Positions 15,759 to 24,137 of a DNA stretch of 64,000 nucleotides are shown one piece after another. Position 1 is the first letter of the stretch. The number at the start of each line of letters is the position of its first letter. This stretch comes from Duganella radicis. Lineage in GTDB: Bacteria > Pseudomonadota > Gammaproteobacteria > Burkholderiales > Burkholderiaceae_D. The notes under the pieces are model-generated. The model was not told where the DNA came from. It was given only the letters and a program-made list of their open reading frames with translations, and did not search any database. A program made the translations under genes and the position numbers. The stretch lies in the NCBI RefSeq assembly GCF_009720825.1, contig NZ_WNKY01000006.1:62001-126000 (forward strand), given 5' to 3'.

Positions 15759-16382
15759 CTAGTCGCCGGCGCGCACGTTGCCGATGCCGGCCACGTCCTT
15801 GTTGACCTTTTTCGGGTGGCCGTAGTAGGTCAGGCCGCCGATGCCCTTGGCCACCGCGTTCAGCAGCTCGGTGGCGTGGACGCTGACATTGCCCACCCCC
15901 TCGAACTGGACGTCGACCCGCTCGGCCACCAGTTTGCGGGTGTCGACCTCGCCCACGCCCTTGGCGTTCAGGCGCAGGTACTTGACCTTGCCCTGGGCGG
16001 CCAGGCGGCCGGCGCCCAGGTAGCTGATGTCGAGACGGTCGCTGTTGACGTTGTTGAGCAGGGTTTCGCCGGCGCCCTCCAGCTTGACCCGGCTCAGCGA
16101 GGGCAGCGTGATGGTGATGGTGGGCGCGCCCTTGGACGAGCTGAACTGCTTTTCCGGCAGCAGCACTTGCAGTTCGTTGTCGATCACCTCGGTCTTGAGC
16201 AGGCGGACGAACTGGTCCTCGCCGCTGACCACCACCGATTGCGCCTTGCCCACCTCCACCTTCATGCTGAACGCGCCCTTGGCGTTGATGGCGATGAAGG
16301 CGGGCAGGGCGCGGATGGATTCGGCCGCGTGGGCCAGCAGGGCGGGCAGCAGCAGGGTGGCGGCAACGACGATACGGCGCAT
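15759..16382 (-). CDS. Head-GIN-domain (DUF2807) periplasmic protein
   Basis: This 207-residue protein with a Sec signal ('MRRIVVAATLLLPALLAHAA') contains one head GIN/DUF2807 domain: 'FIAINAKGAFSMKVEVGKAQ', 'ITITLPSLSRVKLEGAGETL', 'LDISYLGAGRLAAQG', 'LNAKGVGEVD', 'FEGVGNVSVHA'. The C-terminus 'GIGGLTYYGHPKKVNKDVAG' matches the 'VYGNPAQRNVSG' end of the protein at 12463-13329, showing they are paralogues. This one lacks a lipobox. The start at 16382 is set by the signal peptide and an AAGG upstream; the longer open frame would overlap psiF. It is transcribed away from psiF in the same direction with a 90-bp gap. Function is unknown beyond likely export. Confidence 0.82.
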   Translation of the reverse strand: MRRIVVAATLLLPALLAHAAESIRALPAFIAINAKGAFSMKVEVGKAQSVVVSGEDQFVRLLKTEVIDNELQVLLPEKQFSSSKGAPTITITLPSLSRVKLEGAGETLLNNVNSDRLDISYLGAGRLAAQGKVKYLRLNAKGVGEVDTRKLVAERVDVQFEGVGNVSVHATELLNAVAKGIGGLTYYGHPKKVNKDVAGIGNVRAGD

Positions 16383-16471
16383 GGGGAAGGTCCTTGGCAA
16401 ATTAATCAAATCGACAAGATTGATTTTACTGTACTTCCCGGCGCTGTTGCGCCGGGACCACGGGGGACGGC

Positions 16472-16759
16472 TTATTTGTTGCTCAGGCATTCCTTCATGA
16501 AGGCCTTGCGCTCGTCGCCTTTCTTGCCGCTGGCGTCGGCGTTGCACTTCTTCATCTTGTCCTGCTGGGTCATCTTGGGCGCCTCGGCGGCCGGCTTGGC
16601 GCTCAGGCATTCCTTCATGAAAGCCTTGCGCTCATCGCCTTTCTTGCCGGCGGCGTCGGCGTTGCAGGTTTTCATCTTGTTCTGTTGCGCCGTGGGCTCG
16701 GCCGCCAGGACGGCGCCGCTCAGGGACAGGATCAGGCTGGCTACGAACAGTTTTTTCAT
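16472..16759 (-). CDS. psiF: PsiF-like two-repeat periplasmic protein
   Basis: This 95-residue secreted protein has a signal peptide ('MKKLFVASLILSLSGAVLAA') and two near-identical PsiF repeats: 'QQNKMKTCNADAAGKKGDERKAFMKECL' and the same pattern with 'QQDKMKKCNADASGKK', each carrying two Cys. The repeats are also strongly conserved at DNA level, 120 bases apart (16481 and 16601), so the duplication is recent or kept by conversion. E. coli PsiF, induced by phosphate starvation, has the same size and two-repeat layout; its function is unknown. The start at 16759 has GAGGAA 7 bases upstream; an earlier ATG adds five residues before the signal. No clear Pho box was seen upstream. Confidence 0.85.
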   Translation of the reverse strand: MKKLFVASLILSLSGAVLAAEPTAQQNKMKTCNADAAGKKGDERKAFMKECLSAKPAAEAPKMTQQDKMKKCNADASGKKGDERKAFMKECLSNK

Positions 16760-16794
16760 GGGCTTTCCTCGCAAGTGTGGTGGATGCGGCCACT

Positions 16795-16836
16795 CAAGGC
16801 CACGGCAGGACTATAGCGGAGTTTGCCGTGGCCTTG
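16795..16836. terminator. Strong hairpin between pulA and psiF
   Basis: A perfect 13-bp inverted repeat (caaggccacggca / tgccgtggccttg) with a 16-nt loop begins 8 bp after the pulA stop codon on the minus strand. It has no T tract, so it may work as a factor-dependent terminator or 3'-end stabiliser. Confidence 0.55.
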
Positions 16837-16844
16837 TAGTGGGT

Positions 16845-19800
16845 TTAGTCGGCGCCGCCCTCCACGAACACCACCGCGCTGCGTGGCGGGATGGTGAAGC
16901 TGCCGCCGGCGCCGCTGTAGCTGGCGGTGCGCGCCAGCGTGTCGCTGGCGGAGTTGCGCTGCACCTTGTGCAGCTTGAGGTTGCGGCCGGCCAGTTCGGC
17001 CACGGTCACCGTCTGCGGGCCGGTGGTGACGTTGAACAGGGTGACCACCGACTGGTAGCGGGCGCCGGCGTAGCCGCGGCCGTCGATGCTCATCACGATC
17101 AGGCCGGGCACCTGCGCCGGGCCGGTGTTGTGGAAGCGCAGGCGTTCGCTGACGTCGGCCGCCGTGCGCAGGCGGAACAGGCTGGTGTCGGCGCGGATCG
17201 CCAGCAGCTCGTTCATGACGTTGCGGGCGCCGACGATGGCGGCGGTGTCCGGCTTGATCAGCGGGTTGGCCAGGATGGGCGACATCAGCGGCCAGTTGGC
17301 CGCGTTGACCGCCGCCAGCGGCAGGCCGACGCCGAAGTTGTTGGCCTGGTAGCTGTAGTCCAGCCGGTTGAACCAGTCGCCGGCGTCGTAGCTGTCGCGG
17401 TCCATCGATTTCGAGCGCAGGATTTCCTGGCCGGCGTGCAGGAAGGGCAGGCCCTGCGACAGCACGGTGAAGGCCGCGCCCAGGTTCTGCACCCGCACCC
17501 GTTCGGCCAGCGGGGTGTGTTGCGGCAGCTTGTAGGCGTTCAGGTCGAACAGGGTCTGGTTGTCGTGCGCCTCCACGTAGTTGATGGTTTCCGACGGCTG
17601 GGCGGCGAAGCCGGCTGGCTGGCCGAAGTAGTCGATCTCCGAGTTCTTGCGCACGGCGCCGCCGCGGTCGGTGAAGCGGTAGTCGCGCAGGGTGCCGGAC
17701 AGCGCCACCTTGGCCAGGTCGCCCAGGCGCAGCAGGTCGTCGCGGGTCTGCGACGAATGGCCGTTGTTGTCGTACCAGACGCCGTTGATCAGGCCTTGCT
17801 GGCTGAGCAGGGCCTCGCCGCTGTCGCAGCAGCCGCCGCCGCGCACGGTGTCGCGGATGCGGTCGTTGAACGAGCCGATGCCGCTGCCATACATATTGGC
17901 CTGGCGCGCCTGCACGAAGCGGCTGTCGTTGGCCACGGTGCCGAAGTTCCAGGCTTCGCCGTACAGGTAGATGTCGCGCCCGGCGGCCTGGTTGACCGCC
18001 GCTTGCAGCCGCTGCATCACCGCCAGCGGGGTGAAGCCCATGATGTCGAAACGGAAGCCGTCGACCTTGTAGTCGCGCGCCCACATGGCGGTGGCGTCGA
18101 TCATCAGCTTGGCCATCATGGCGTTTTCGGCGGCGGTGTCGGCGCAGCAGCTGTCGTTGGTGATGGCGCCGCCGGCGTTCAGGCGGTAATAGTAGGTCGG
18201 GACGATTTTATCGAGCACCGACAGCGGGCCCTGCTGCGAGGCGCTGGTGTGGTTGTACACCACGTCCATCACCACCCGCAGGCCCTGCTGGTGCAGGCCC
18301 TGCACCATGGCGCGGAACTCGCGCACGCGGGCGGCGCCGTCGTTGGCGTCGCTGGCGTAGCTGCCTTCGGGCGCGGCGTAGTGCACCGGATCGTAGCCCC
18401 AGTTGAAGCAGTCGCCGCCGCGCGCCGCTTCCACCGCCGCCTGCTGCGCGTCGCTGTTGGCGGCCGCCTCCGGAATGGCCGGTGTGGCGCAGCCGGTTTC
18501 GTTGACGCTGGCGATGTCGAAGGCCGGCAGCAGGTGGATGTGGCTCAGGCCGGACTTGCGCATCTCGCGCAGGTGGCGCATGCCGTTGGAATCCTGGTCG
18601 GTGAAGGCCAGGTATTTGCCGCGGTGGGCGGCCGGCACCGTGCTGTCGCTGGCGCTGAAGTCGCGGATGTGCAGCTCGTACAGCGCGATGTCGGCCGGGT
18701 GGTCGAGGCGCGGCGGCTGGTGGCCTTCCCAGCCGGGCGGTTGCAGGGCGCCGCTGTTGAGGTTGGCGACAAAGCTGCGCTGGCTGTTGGCGTTCAGGCT
18801 GAGCGAGTAGGGATCGGTGACGGTGTTGTTGACCACCGTGTTGCCGGCCCAGCGCGACAGCACCTGCACATTGTAGGTGTAGTAGTAGCGGTTGACCCAG
18901 CCGGCGTTGGGCGCGGTGTAGCTCCAGATGCCGGTGGCGAAGTTGCGCGTCATCGGCACCGTCAGGCTGGCGCCGGCGTTGGCGTCCGGGTACAGATTCA
19001 GGCTGACCGATTTGGCGGTCGGCGCCCACAGGCGGAAGGTGGGCGCGCCATTGGCGCCGAAGCTCAGGCCCAGCGGGGAATTGACGGCGCTGAAGAACAC
19101 GCTGTCCAGCATGCCGCTGATTTGCAGCGAGGTCACTTGCACCAGCTTGCCGGCCGTATCGAACTGGGCGATCGCGAACTGGTAGCTGGCCTTGGCCGCC
19201 AGGCTGTTGGCGTCGGACGGCGACAGAGTCAGGGCGGTGGCGCCGGCCAGGTGCGGGTACTTGGTTTTCAGGGCGGCCGGCAGAGCGCTGGTGGCGGTCA
19301 GGCGGTAGCTGCCGTCGGCGCCGGTGACGCCATCCACGCTGGAGCCGAGGCCGCCGTTGACGGCGTAGTACAGCTGGTAGCTGGCGCCGCTGGACGGCAC
19401 GCCGGGCCAGGCCAGGGTGGTGGCGTTGAGCCAGTGGGCGTTGGCGCTGTTGAGGTTGCCGAAGCTGATGGCCGGCTGGCTGTTGTAGACGGTGCAATCG
19501 CCCTCCAGCAGCCAGACTTCCTGGCCGGCCGTGGCGATATTGCTGTTGAAGGCGGCCGACTGATCGTTGCCGCAATTCTTGTTGCCGCTGCCATCGGTGA
19601 CCAGGAACCAGATCGCCGATTTGCCGGTGTCGACCGGGATGTCGACGTAGCCGCCGAAGCTGTCGCTCTGGGTCATCATGAAGCGGCCGCTGATCCAGGC
19701 CGGGCTGGGATTGACCGGGCCGTCCCACGAGTACACGCCCCATTGGGATTCGTCGTGCTGGGTGCGGTGGAAGTGCATGCGGATGGTGCCGGCGGCCGGC

Positions 19801-19976
19801 GCGGCGGCGGCGCTGACGCCGCCGGACGCGGTGGCCAGGGCCATCGGTGCCGCCTTGGCGGTGGGCGTTTGCGCGCCGTCCTGGGCGCCGCCACCGCCGC
19901 AGGCAGCCAGCGCGGCCAGTGTGCCGGTGGCCAGGGCGAATTTCAATTGTGAAACTAAACTACATTGAAGTTTCAT
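16845..19976 (-). CDS. pulA: Pullulanase-type alpha-1,6-glucosidase lipoprotein
   Basis: This 1043-residue GH13 debranching enzyme carries a lipoprotein signal ('LAALAACGGGG'), so it should be membrane-anchored at the cell surface. A pullulanase-associated carbohydrate module ('IRMHFHRTQHDESQWGVYSW', then 'GNKNCGND') precedes an N-terminal Ig-like/CBM48 region ('FRLWAPTAKSVSLNLYPD') and the catalytic barrel. Barrel motifs are 'YNWGYDPVHY', 'RVVMDVVYNHTSAS', nucleophile in 'VDGFRFDIMGF' (near residue 641), acid/base in 'YGEAWNFG' (near 673) and 'NYVEAHDNQ' (near 805). It cleaves alpha-1,6 branches in pullulan, glycogen or starch. An alpha-amylase at 52475-53767 could act on the same polymers. 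The large open frame on the opposite strand is a composition artefact. Confidence 0.93.
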   Translation of the reverse strand: MKLQCSLVSQLKFALATGTLAALAACGGGGAQDGAQTPTAKAAPMALATASGGVSAAAAPAAGTIRMHFHRTQHDESQWGVYSWDGPVNPSPAWISGRFMMTQSDSFGGYVDIPVDTGKSAIWFLVTDGSGNKNCGNDQSAAFNSNIATAGQEVWLLEGDCTVYNSQPAISFGNLNSANAHWLNATTLAWPGVPSSGASYQLYYAVNGGLGSSVDGVTGADGSYRLTATSALPAALKTKYPHLAGATALTLSPSDANSLAAKASYQFAIAQFDTAGKLVQVTSLQISGMLDSVFFSAVNSPLGLSFGANGAPTFRLWAPTAKSVSLNLYPDANAGASLTVPMTRNFATGIWSYTAPNAGWVNRYYYTYNVQVLSRWAGNTVVNNTVTDPYSLSLNANSQRSFVANLNSGALQPPGWEGHQPPRLDHPADIALYELHIRDFSASDSTVPAAHRGKYLAFTDQDSNGMRHLREMRKSGLSHIHLLPAFDIASVNETGCATPAIPEAAANSDAQQAAVEAARGGDCFNWGYDPVHYAAPEGSYASDANDGAARVREFRAMVQGLHQQGLRVVMDVVYNHTSASQQGPLSVLDKIVPTYYYRLNAGGAITNDSCCADTAAENAMMAKLMIDATAMWARDYKVDGFRFDIMGFTPLAVMQRLQAAVNQAAGRDIYLYGEAWNFGTVANDSRFVQARQANMYGSGIGSFNDRIRDTVRGGGCCDSGEALLSQQGLINGVWYDNNGHSSQTRDDLLRLGDLAKVALSGTLRDYRFTDRGGAVRKNSEIDYFGQPAGFAAQPSETINYVEAHDNQTLFDLNAYKLPQHTPLAERVRVQNLGAAFTVLSQGLPFLHAGQEILRSKSMDRDSYDAGDWFNRLDYSYQANNFGVGLPLAAVNAANWPLMSPILANPLIKPDTAAIVGARNVMNELLAIRADTSLFRLRTAADVSERLRFHNTGPAQVPGLIVMSIDGRGYAGARYQSVVTLFNVTTGPQTVTVAELAGRNLKLHKVQRNSASDTLARTASYSGAGGSFTIPPRSAVVFVEGGAD

Positions 19977-20256
19977 ACATATCTCCGTTGTTGTCGTGGT
20001 TTTCCCCGGATTTTCTATGTTCCGGATGGGTTTGTAATATTACTACTTAAAAAATGTGGAAATGATAAATATTTCTGGGGAGTGTGGTGCGGCAGGCACA
20101 GCAAGTTCGAGTGCGAGCATGGGAACCTGTGCCATCTTCTTGTGGCGAAGCTTCTATTTTGTCTTCTGCTTTTCTCTGTTTTTTTCTGATTTCATCTGCT
20201 TTGAACTCTTCAGAAGACTTCAGGTCTAAACAGAACAAAGCAGAAGGAGAAAAAAA
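19977..20256. other. AT-richer divergent intergenic region with inverted repeat
   Basis: These 280 bases separate pulA (leftward; GGAG 6 bases before its ATG) from the 215-residue gene (rightward; GAAGGAGA before its ATG). The stretch is clearly AT-richer than its surroundings. It contains a perfect 9-bp inverted repeat tctgctttg (20195-20203) / caaagcaga (20236-20244) and several related tctgct/ctctgtttt tracts from 20163 on. I see no small RNA or additional gene with confidence. Confidence 0.5.
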
Positions 20257-20904
20257 ATGAAATCCACAATGACCCTACAGGTAGACACCGATACCCTGCT
20301 CCAGCTGATTTCTCATTTGAAAGTGCGCGGCGGAGCGCAGGATGTATCTGAGGCGATCAATAGCGCAATCGTGCTCTGGTTGCGCGAGCAATCGCAGCTC
20401 GCCAAAAACTGCGATCCCGCCGGCGTGCGCGGCTACCAATGGAAATCGCTGTTCCTGCCGGAAGGGACGGAGATTCGATCGTGGAGTTATGGCGAGCATA
20501 ACTACGCGCGCGTAGTGGGTGATGAAATCATCCATCAGGGAAAATCGGTAACACCCAACCAGTTCGCGCAATCGTTCGCGCGCACCATGCGCAATGCGTG
20601 GATGGACCTGAGTGTTCGCCGTCCTGGCGACAAGCAGTTCAAAATGGCGCACCGCTTGCGGCTGGAGCTGGCGCAGCAGGCCAGGCAGCCTCCGGCCACG
20701 GCCGGTGTCGCCGCCGCGCTGGCCGACACCACCATGGGCGCCTTGCTGGTGGCGTTGCAGGCCCAGATACGCGAAGGCCGGCCGTCGTCGCCGCTTCGGC
20801 CCGAACCGCAGGTGGCGCCGCGCAATCCGGCGCCCGGCGAAGGTTGGGACTTGCCGGAGCGGCGCAAATACCGCTTCCGGCTGGAGGATGTGGCTTTTGA
20901 TTAG
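20257..20904 (+). CDS. Hypothetical protein, possible DNA-binding (RHH-like N-terminus)
   Basis: This 215-residue protein is not assigned to a known family. The first 45 residues ('MTLQVDTDTLLQLISHLKVRGGAQDVSEAINSAIVLWLRE', in part) have a beta strand plus two helices spacing like ribbon-helix-helix DNA-binding domains. Residues 60-130 form a second module, 'GYQWKSLFLPEGTEIRSWSY', 'YARVVGDEIIHQGKSVTP' and 'RNAWMDLSVRRPGD', resembling small strand-rich domains associated with DNA-binding or modification proteins. The C-terminal 80 residues are Ala/Pro/Arg-rich and probably disordered, ending 'YRFRLEDVAFD'. It has a strong ribosome site and AT-rich upstream DNA. It overlaps the convergent halogenase gene by four bases. 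The regulator idea is inference. Confidence 0.65.
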   Translation: MKSTMTLQVDTDTLLQLISHLKVRGGAQDVSEAINSAIVLWLREQSQLAKNCDPAGVRGYQWKSLFLPEGTEIRSWSYGEHNYARVVGDEIIHQGKSVTPNQFAQSFARTMRNAWMDLSVRRPGDKQFKMAHRLRLELAQQARQPPATAGVAAALADTTMGALLVALQAQIREGRPSSPLRPEPQVAPRNPAPGEGWDLPERRKYRFRLEDVAFD

Positions 20905-22409
20905 GCCGCTTTGGCGTCCGGGCGGCCGCAGTAGCGCTCGACGTAGGCCTGGTGGGTCGGCAGCTGCACCACGGTGCGGTCGATGCGGCCTTTGATGTTG
21001 CCGAGGAAGGCGCGCAATTCTTCGTCGCCCATCAGATCCGCCGTCTGGTGGTGCGACTTCGGCATGATGCCCTGGCCCAGCATCACCTGTATCCACGAAT
21101 TCTCCGCGAACAGCTCGTTCGGAATGCGGAACACCCGGCCGGTCTCCTTGAACAAATCGATGCGGTGCCTGAGCGAGGCCGGAATGCTCATCTCGCGCGC
21201 ATCGATCCAGAACTGCGCATCGGTGCGGTGGTTGACGTGGTAGTGCAGGATGATGAAATCGCGGATGTGGTCGATCTCGCTGTTGCACTGGGCATTGTAT
21301 TCATCGATGTCGGCCTGCTGGATGCCGTCCGACGGGAACGACTGCATCAGCCGGATCACGCTGCGCTGGATCAGGTGGATGCTGGTCGACTCGATCGGCT
21401 CCAGGAAGCCGCTGGCCAGCCCGATCGCCACCACATTGCCCTTCCACGTATGGCGCCGCTGGCAGGGCTTGAACTTGATCAGGCGCGGCTCGATCAATGT
21501 CTTGCCCTCCACATTGGCCAGCAGCTGCTGGCGCGCCGTCTCCTCGTCCAGATAACGGCTGGAGAACACGATGCCATTGCCGACCCGGTGTTGCAGCGGA
21601 ATGCGCCACTGCCAGCCAGCCTGGTGCGCCATGGAGCGCGTCAGCGGCACGGCGTCGCCCACCGAGCTGGTCTGCACCGCGATGGCGCGGTCGCAGAACA
21701 GCCATTGCGACCAGTCTTCCACCTCTTCCTGCATGGCCTCGCCGATCAGCAGGGCGCGGAAGCCGGTGCAGTCGATGAACAGATCGCCCTCGATCTCCTG
21801 GCCCGAGGCCAGCGTCACCGCGCGCACGTCGCCATTGGCGTGCTTGCTGTAGCTGACGATCTTGCCCTCGATGCGCTGCACGCCGCGCGGCTCGCTCAGG
21901 CGGCGCAGGAACTTGGCATAGCGGCTGGCGTCCAGGTGGTAGGCGTAGTTCATGCCATTGTTGGGCAGGTGCGAGAAGCGGTTTTCCAGCGAGGCCTTCA
22001 GCTCCAGGCAGTAGTCGCCGTAGTCGCCGGCCAGGCCGCGCTCCACGCCCTTGTGCCAGAAGTGCTGGAAGCCGGCGGTCCAGTGGTCGATGCCGGTGGT
22101 GCCGAACGAGTGGATGTAGTCCTGCCTGACGTCGCGCCAGCTTTCAAAGCTGATGCCCAGCTTGAAGGTGGCCTGGGTCTCGGCCATGAATTCCTGCTCG
22201 TTGATCTCCAGCACATTGTGGAAATTGGTCAGGGTCGGGATGGTGGCTTCGCCCACGCCCACGGTGCCGATTTCCTCCGACTCGATCAGCTTGATGTCGA
22301 GCAGCTTGCCCAGCACCTTGGAGATGCCGGCCGCCGCCATCCAGCCGGCCGTGCCGCCGCCGCAGATGACCACGCGGCGCACCGGTTGGCGATTGTTGGG
22401 GTCACGCAT
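20901..22409 (-). CDS. Flavin-dependent tryptophan halogenase family protein (first copy)
   Basis: This 502-residue flavoprotein has the FAD motif 'GGGTAGW' (17-23), then 'GTVGVGEATIPTL' and a Lys83 in 'TFKLGISF' that corresponds to the catalytic Lys of PrnA and RebH. The halogenase signature 'WQWRIP' (266-271, W-x-W-x-I-P) and 'GLASGFLEPIESTSIHL' follow. These residues are those needed to make and hold HOCl for chlorination. The natural substrate is probably not free tryptophan: the gene is last in a set halogenase 2 - SapC - cupin - halogenase 1 next to a large TonB receptor, a grouping often found in carbohydrate-uptake loci of Proteobacteria with unknown chemistry. A separate flavin reductase would be required and is not in the window. 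Confidence 0.88.
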   Translation of the reverse strand: MRDPNNRQPVRRVVICGGGTAGWMAAAGISKVLGKLLDIKLIESEEIGTVGVGEATIPTLTNFHNVLEINEQEFMAETQATFKLGISFESWRDVRQDYIHSFGTTGIDHWTAGFQHFWHKGVERGLAGDYGDYCLELKASLENRFSHLPNNGMNYAYHLDASRYAKFLRRLSEPRGVQRIEGKIVSYSKHANGDVRAVTLASGQEIEGDLFIDCTGFRALLIGEAMQEEVEDWSQWLFCDRAIAVQTSSVGDAVPLTRSMAHQAGWQWRIPLQHRVGNGIVFSSRYLDEETARQQLLANVEGKTLIEPRLIKFKPCQRRHTWKGNVVAIGLASGFLEPIESTSIHLIQRSVIRLMQSFPSDGIQQADIDEYNAQCNSEIDHIRDFIILHYHVNHRTDAQFWIDAREMSIPASLRHRIDLFKETGRVFRIPNELFAENSWIQVMLGQGIMPKSHHQTADLMGDEELRAFLGNIKGRIDRTVVQLPTHQAYVERYCGRPDAKAA

Positions 22410-22422
22410 GATGCTGTCTCCT

Positions 22423-23427
22423 TTAACGGTTTAATCTTTTCAGTAACTGCGCGCGCAGGGCGCGCGCGCCATCCTCACTCAGCGGCGCCAGCACGCCGCG
22501 CGCATGCGCCGGGATGTGGGCGGCGGTGCTGTCGTCGGCCTCGAAGATGTAGTGGCGGAAGATTTCCTGCCACGCCTTGCGCTGCTCCCGCGGCAAATCG
22601 CGCAGGGTGAGGAAGGCCGCCATCAGCGCGTTGGTCGGCGTGTCCATGTAGTCCGGCGACTGCCGCCACCAGTAGTTGACCAGCACGTTGAACGGGTCGA
22701 GCGCCTCGATGTGGTGCCACCACATGCTGGGGATGAAGATGGCGTCGCCCGGCCCTAGTTCGGCCGTCAGCTGGTGGCGGCGCGCCTCGGCGAAGCGCGG
22801 ATATTGTTCCAGGTCCGGGTTCAGGAAGTCCACCAGGCTGATGGCTTGCCCGGCCGGCGTGAAATCCACCGGCCCCACGTACAGATTGGCCAGCTGCGAC
22901 GGCGGGAACAGGGTGAAGCGGCGATGCCCGGCCGCCACCACCGCCAGATTGTCCGGCAAGTCGTAGTGGGCGGCGATGCGGGTGCGGTTGCCGATCCAGA
23001 TGCTGGCCAGCGCGTCGCGCGCACCCAGCCGCACGTCATTGTGCTGGCGGAAGCCGGGCAGGCAGGTGTCGATGGTGGTCGAGCCCACATACACCGTCGG
23101 CGCCGGATTCAGCGCCAGCTTGGCCTCGATTTCCTCCAGCACGCCGCTCAGCTTGGCGTGCACCGGCTGGAAGTTGAAGCCATCCATGCTGTCGTTGTAG
23201 AAGAAACGGCCCTCGGCCTCGCGTCCGCCCAGCATGGCGCCCACCGTCGCGCCCTGATAGTGCTGGCGCAGGTAGTCGATGCCGGCGCGGTCCGATGCCA
23301 GCGCCGCCCGCACCATCGGCCAGCCGGCCGCCAGGCCGCGCAGCACCAGCGGCTCGCTGGCGGTGAGGATGGCGTCGGTCAACTGGTCCGGACCGACGCC
23401 GCTGATTTCGCGCAGGGCTTCAGACAT
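22423..23427 (-). CDS. Cupin-like (JmjC-type) domain protein
   Basis: This 334-residue member of the cupin_8/JmjC-like group of Fe(II)/2-oxoglutarate dioxygenase-fold proteins carries a metal facial triad as His and Asp in 'RIAAHYDLPDNLAVVAAG' (H-x-D) and a distal His in 'DAIFIPSMWWHHIEAL'. The 'GHRRFTLFPPSQLANLYVGP' and 'VLVNYWW' motifs are characteristic. Relatives hydroxylate protein side chains or small molecules. Its start overlaps the end of the SapC gene by eight bases, and the halogenase gene follows after 13 bp, so all are likely translated from one message. A concerted modification (hydroxylation plus halogenation) is an attractive but unproven reading. Confidence 0.85.
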   Translation of the reverse strand: MSEALREISGVGPDQLTDAILTASEPLVLRGLAAGWPMVRAALASDRAGIDYLRQHYQGATVGAMLGGREAEGRFFYNDSMDGFNFQPVHAKLSGVLEEIEAKLALNPAPTVYVGSTTIDTCLPGFRQHNDVRLGARDALASIWIGNRTRIAAHYDLPDNLAVVAAGHRRFTLFPPSQLANLYVGPVDFTPAGQAISLVDFLNPDLEQYPRFAEARRHQLTAELGPGDAIFIPSMWWHHIEALDPFNVLVNYWWRQSPDYMDTPTNALMAAFLTLRDLPREQRKAWQEIFRHYIFEADDSTAAHIPAHARGVLAPLSEDGARALRAQLLKRLNR

Positions 23428-24124
23428 GGAGGCTGGCGTTCTTGCGGTCGATCAGCGAGCGGAAGTTGGACAGCGAGGCGATGATCAGGTAAATCGGCTG
23501 CAAATAGCCGGCCTGGTGCAGCCTGGCGATGGCCTCGCCGCCCAGCGCCTGCAAGCGGTCTTCGTTGATGGTGTAGAAGCCGGCCAGGCGGTGCTGCGAA
23601 CCGTCGTTCAGCTGCACGTCCAGCGCAAAGCTTTCCACCAGCTCGTGCTCCAGCAGCGCCGCCAGGAAGCCCTGGGTGGCCTGCAAGCCCTGGTGGATGG
23701 CAAACAGCATGGCGTTGGTCTGGTCGAGGAACTCGGTGGTGCCGCCGTGCGGCTTGAACACCGCCTCGCCCTCGCTCTGGCTCACGCGCGGGTGGTCGAG
23801 GTCGACATTCACCATCAACTCCTCGCCGCTGATGCCGATCAGGAAGGGTTGGCGCTGGTGCATCAGCGGAATGTAGGGCGCGTCCCAGCGCTGGCCTTGC
23901 AGGAACAGGTTCTCGCCATCCTGGAAACCGAACAGGGCGATCGGCTCGAAGCCGAGGCCGTCCGTGGTCTTGCGGAACACGATCGGGTAGCAGGCCTGGA
24001 CGTCGCGGAACTCGGCCGGGAAGGTGGTCACGCCCATGATGGCGTCGCCGAGGTCGGCGCCGGGGCGGGTGAGCACGCGCAGGTCGGCGTGTTGCAGGTT
24101 GTTCAGTAAAACCGGATTGGGCAT
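23420..24124 (-). CDS. SapC family protein
   Basis: This 234-residue protein of the SapC family has 'TTFPAEFRDVQACYPIVFRK', 'GFEPIALFGFQDGENLFL' and 'WDAPYIPLMHQRQPFLIG', with 'LFDEDG'-type positions changed to 'DLDHPRVSQSEGEAVF' and a C-terminal 'LHQAGYLQPIYLIIASLSNF'. The family is named after an S-layer-associated Campylobacter protein, but its biochemical role is not established. It occurs repeatedly beside tryptophan-halogenase-like and cupin genes. No signal peptide is seen, so it is probably cytoplasmic. It lies 13 bp downstream of halogenase 2 and overlaps the cupin gene, placing it in the middle of the four-gene unit. Confidence 0.85.
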   Translation of the reverse strand: MPNPVLLNNLQHADLRVLTRPGADLGDAIMGVTTFPAEFRDVQACYPIVFRKTTDGLGFEPIALFGFQDGENLFLQGQRWDAPYIPLMHQRQPFLIGISGEELMVNVDLDHPRVSQSEGEAVFKPHGGTTEFLDQTNAMLFAIHQGLQATQGFLAALLEHELVESFALDVQLNDGSQHRLAGFYTINEDRLQALGGEAIARLHQAGYLQPIYLIIASLSNFRSLIDRKNASLHV

Positions 24125-24137
24125 GGTGTCTCTCGTT

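Noticed and set aside
15528..19952. A 1474-codon open frame on the plus strand opposite pulA and neighbours
   Set aside because: It is antisense to four well-supported genes, is rich in Gly/Val/Ala/His/Gln with no recognisable domain, and arises because GC-rich codons leave few stops in the complementary frame.
20257..20904. Antitoxin of a toxin-antitoxin pair, because of the RHH-like start
   Set aside because: No small partner gene is adjacent in the same direction; the next gene is a convergent halogenase, and the protein is longer than typical antitoxins.
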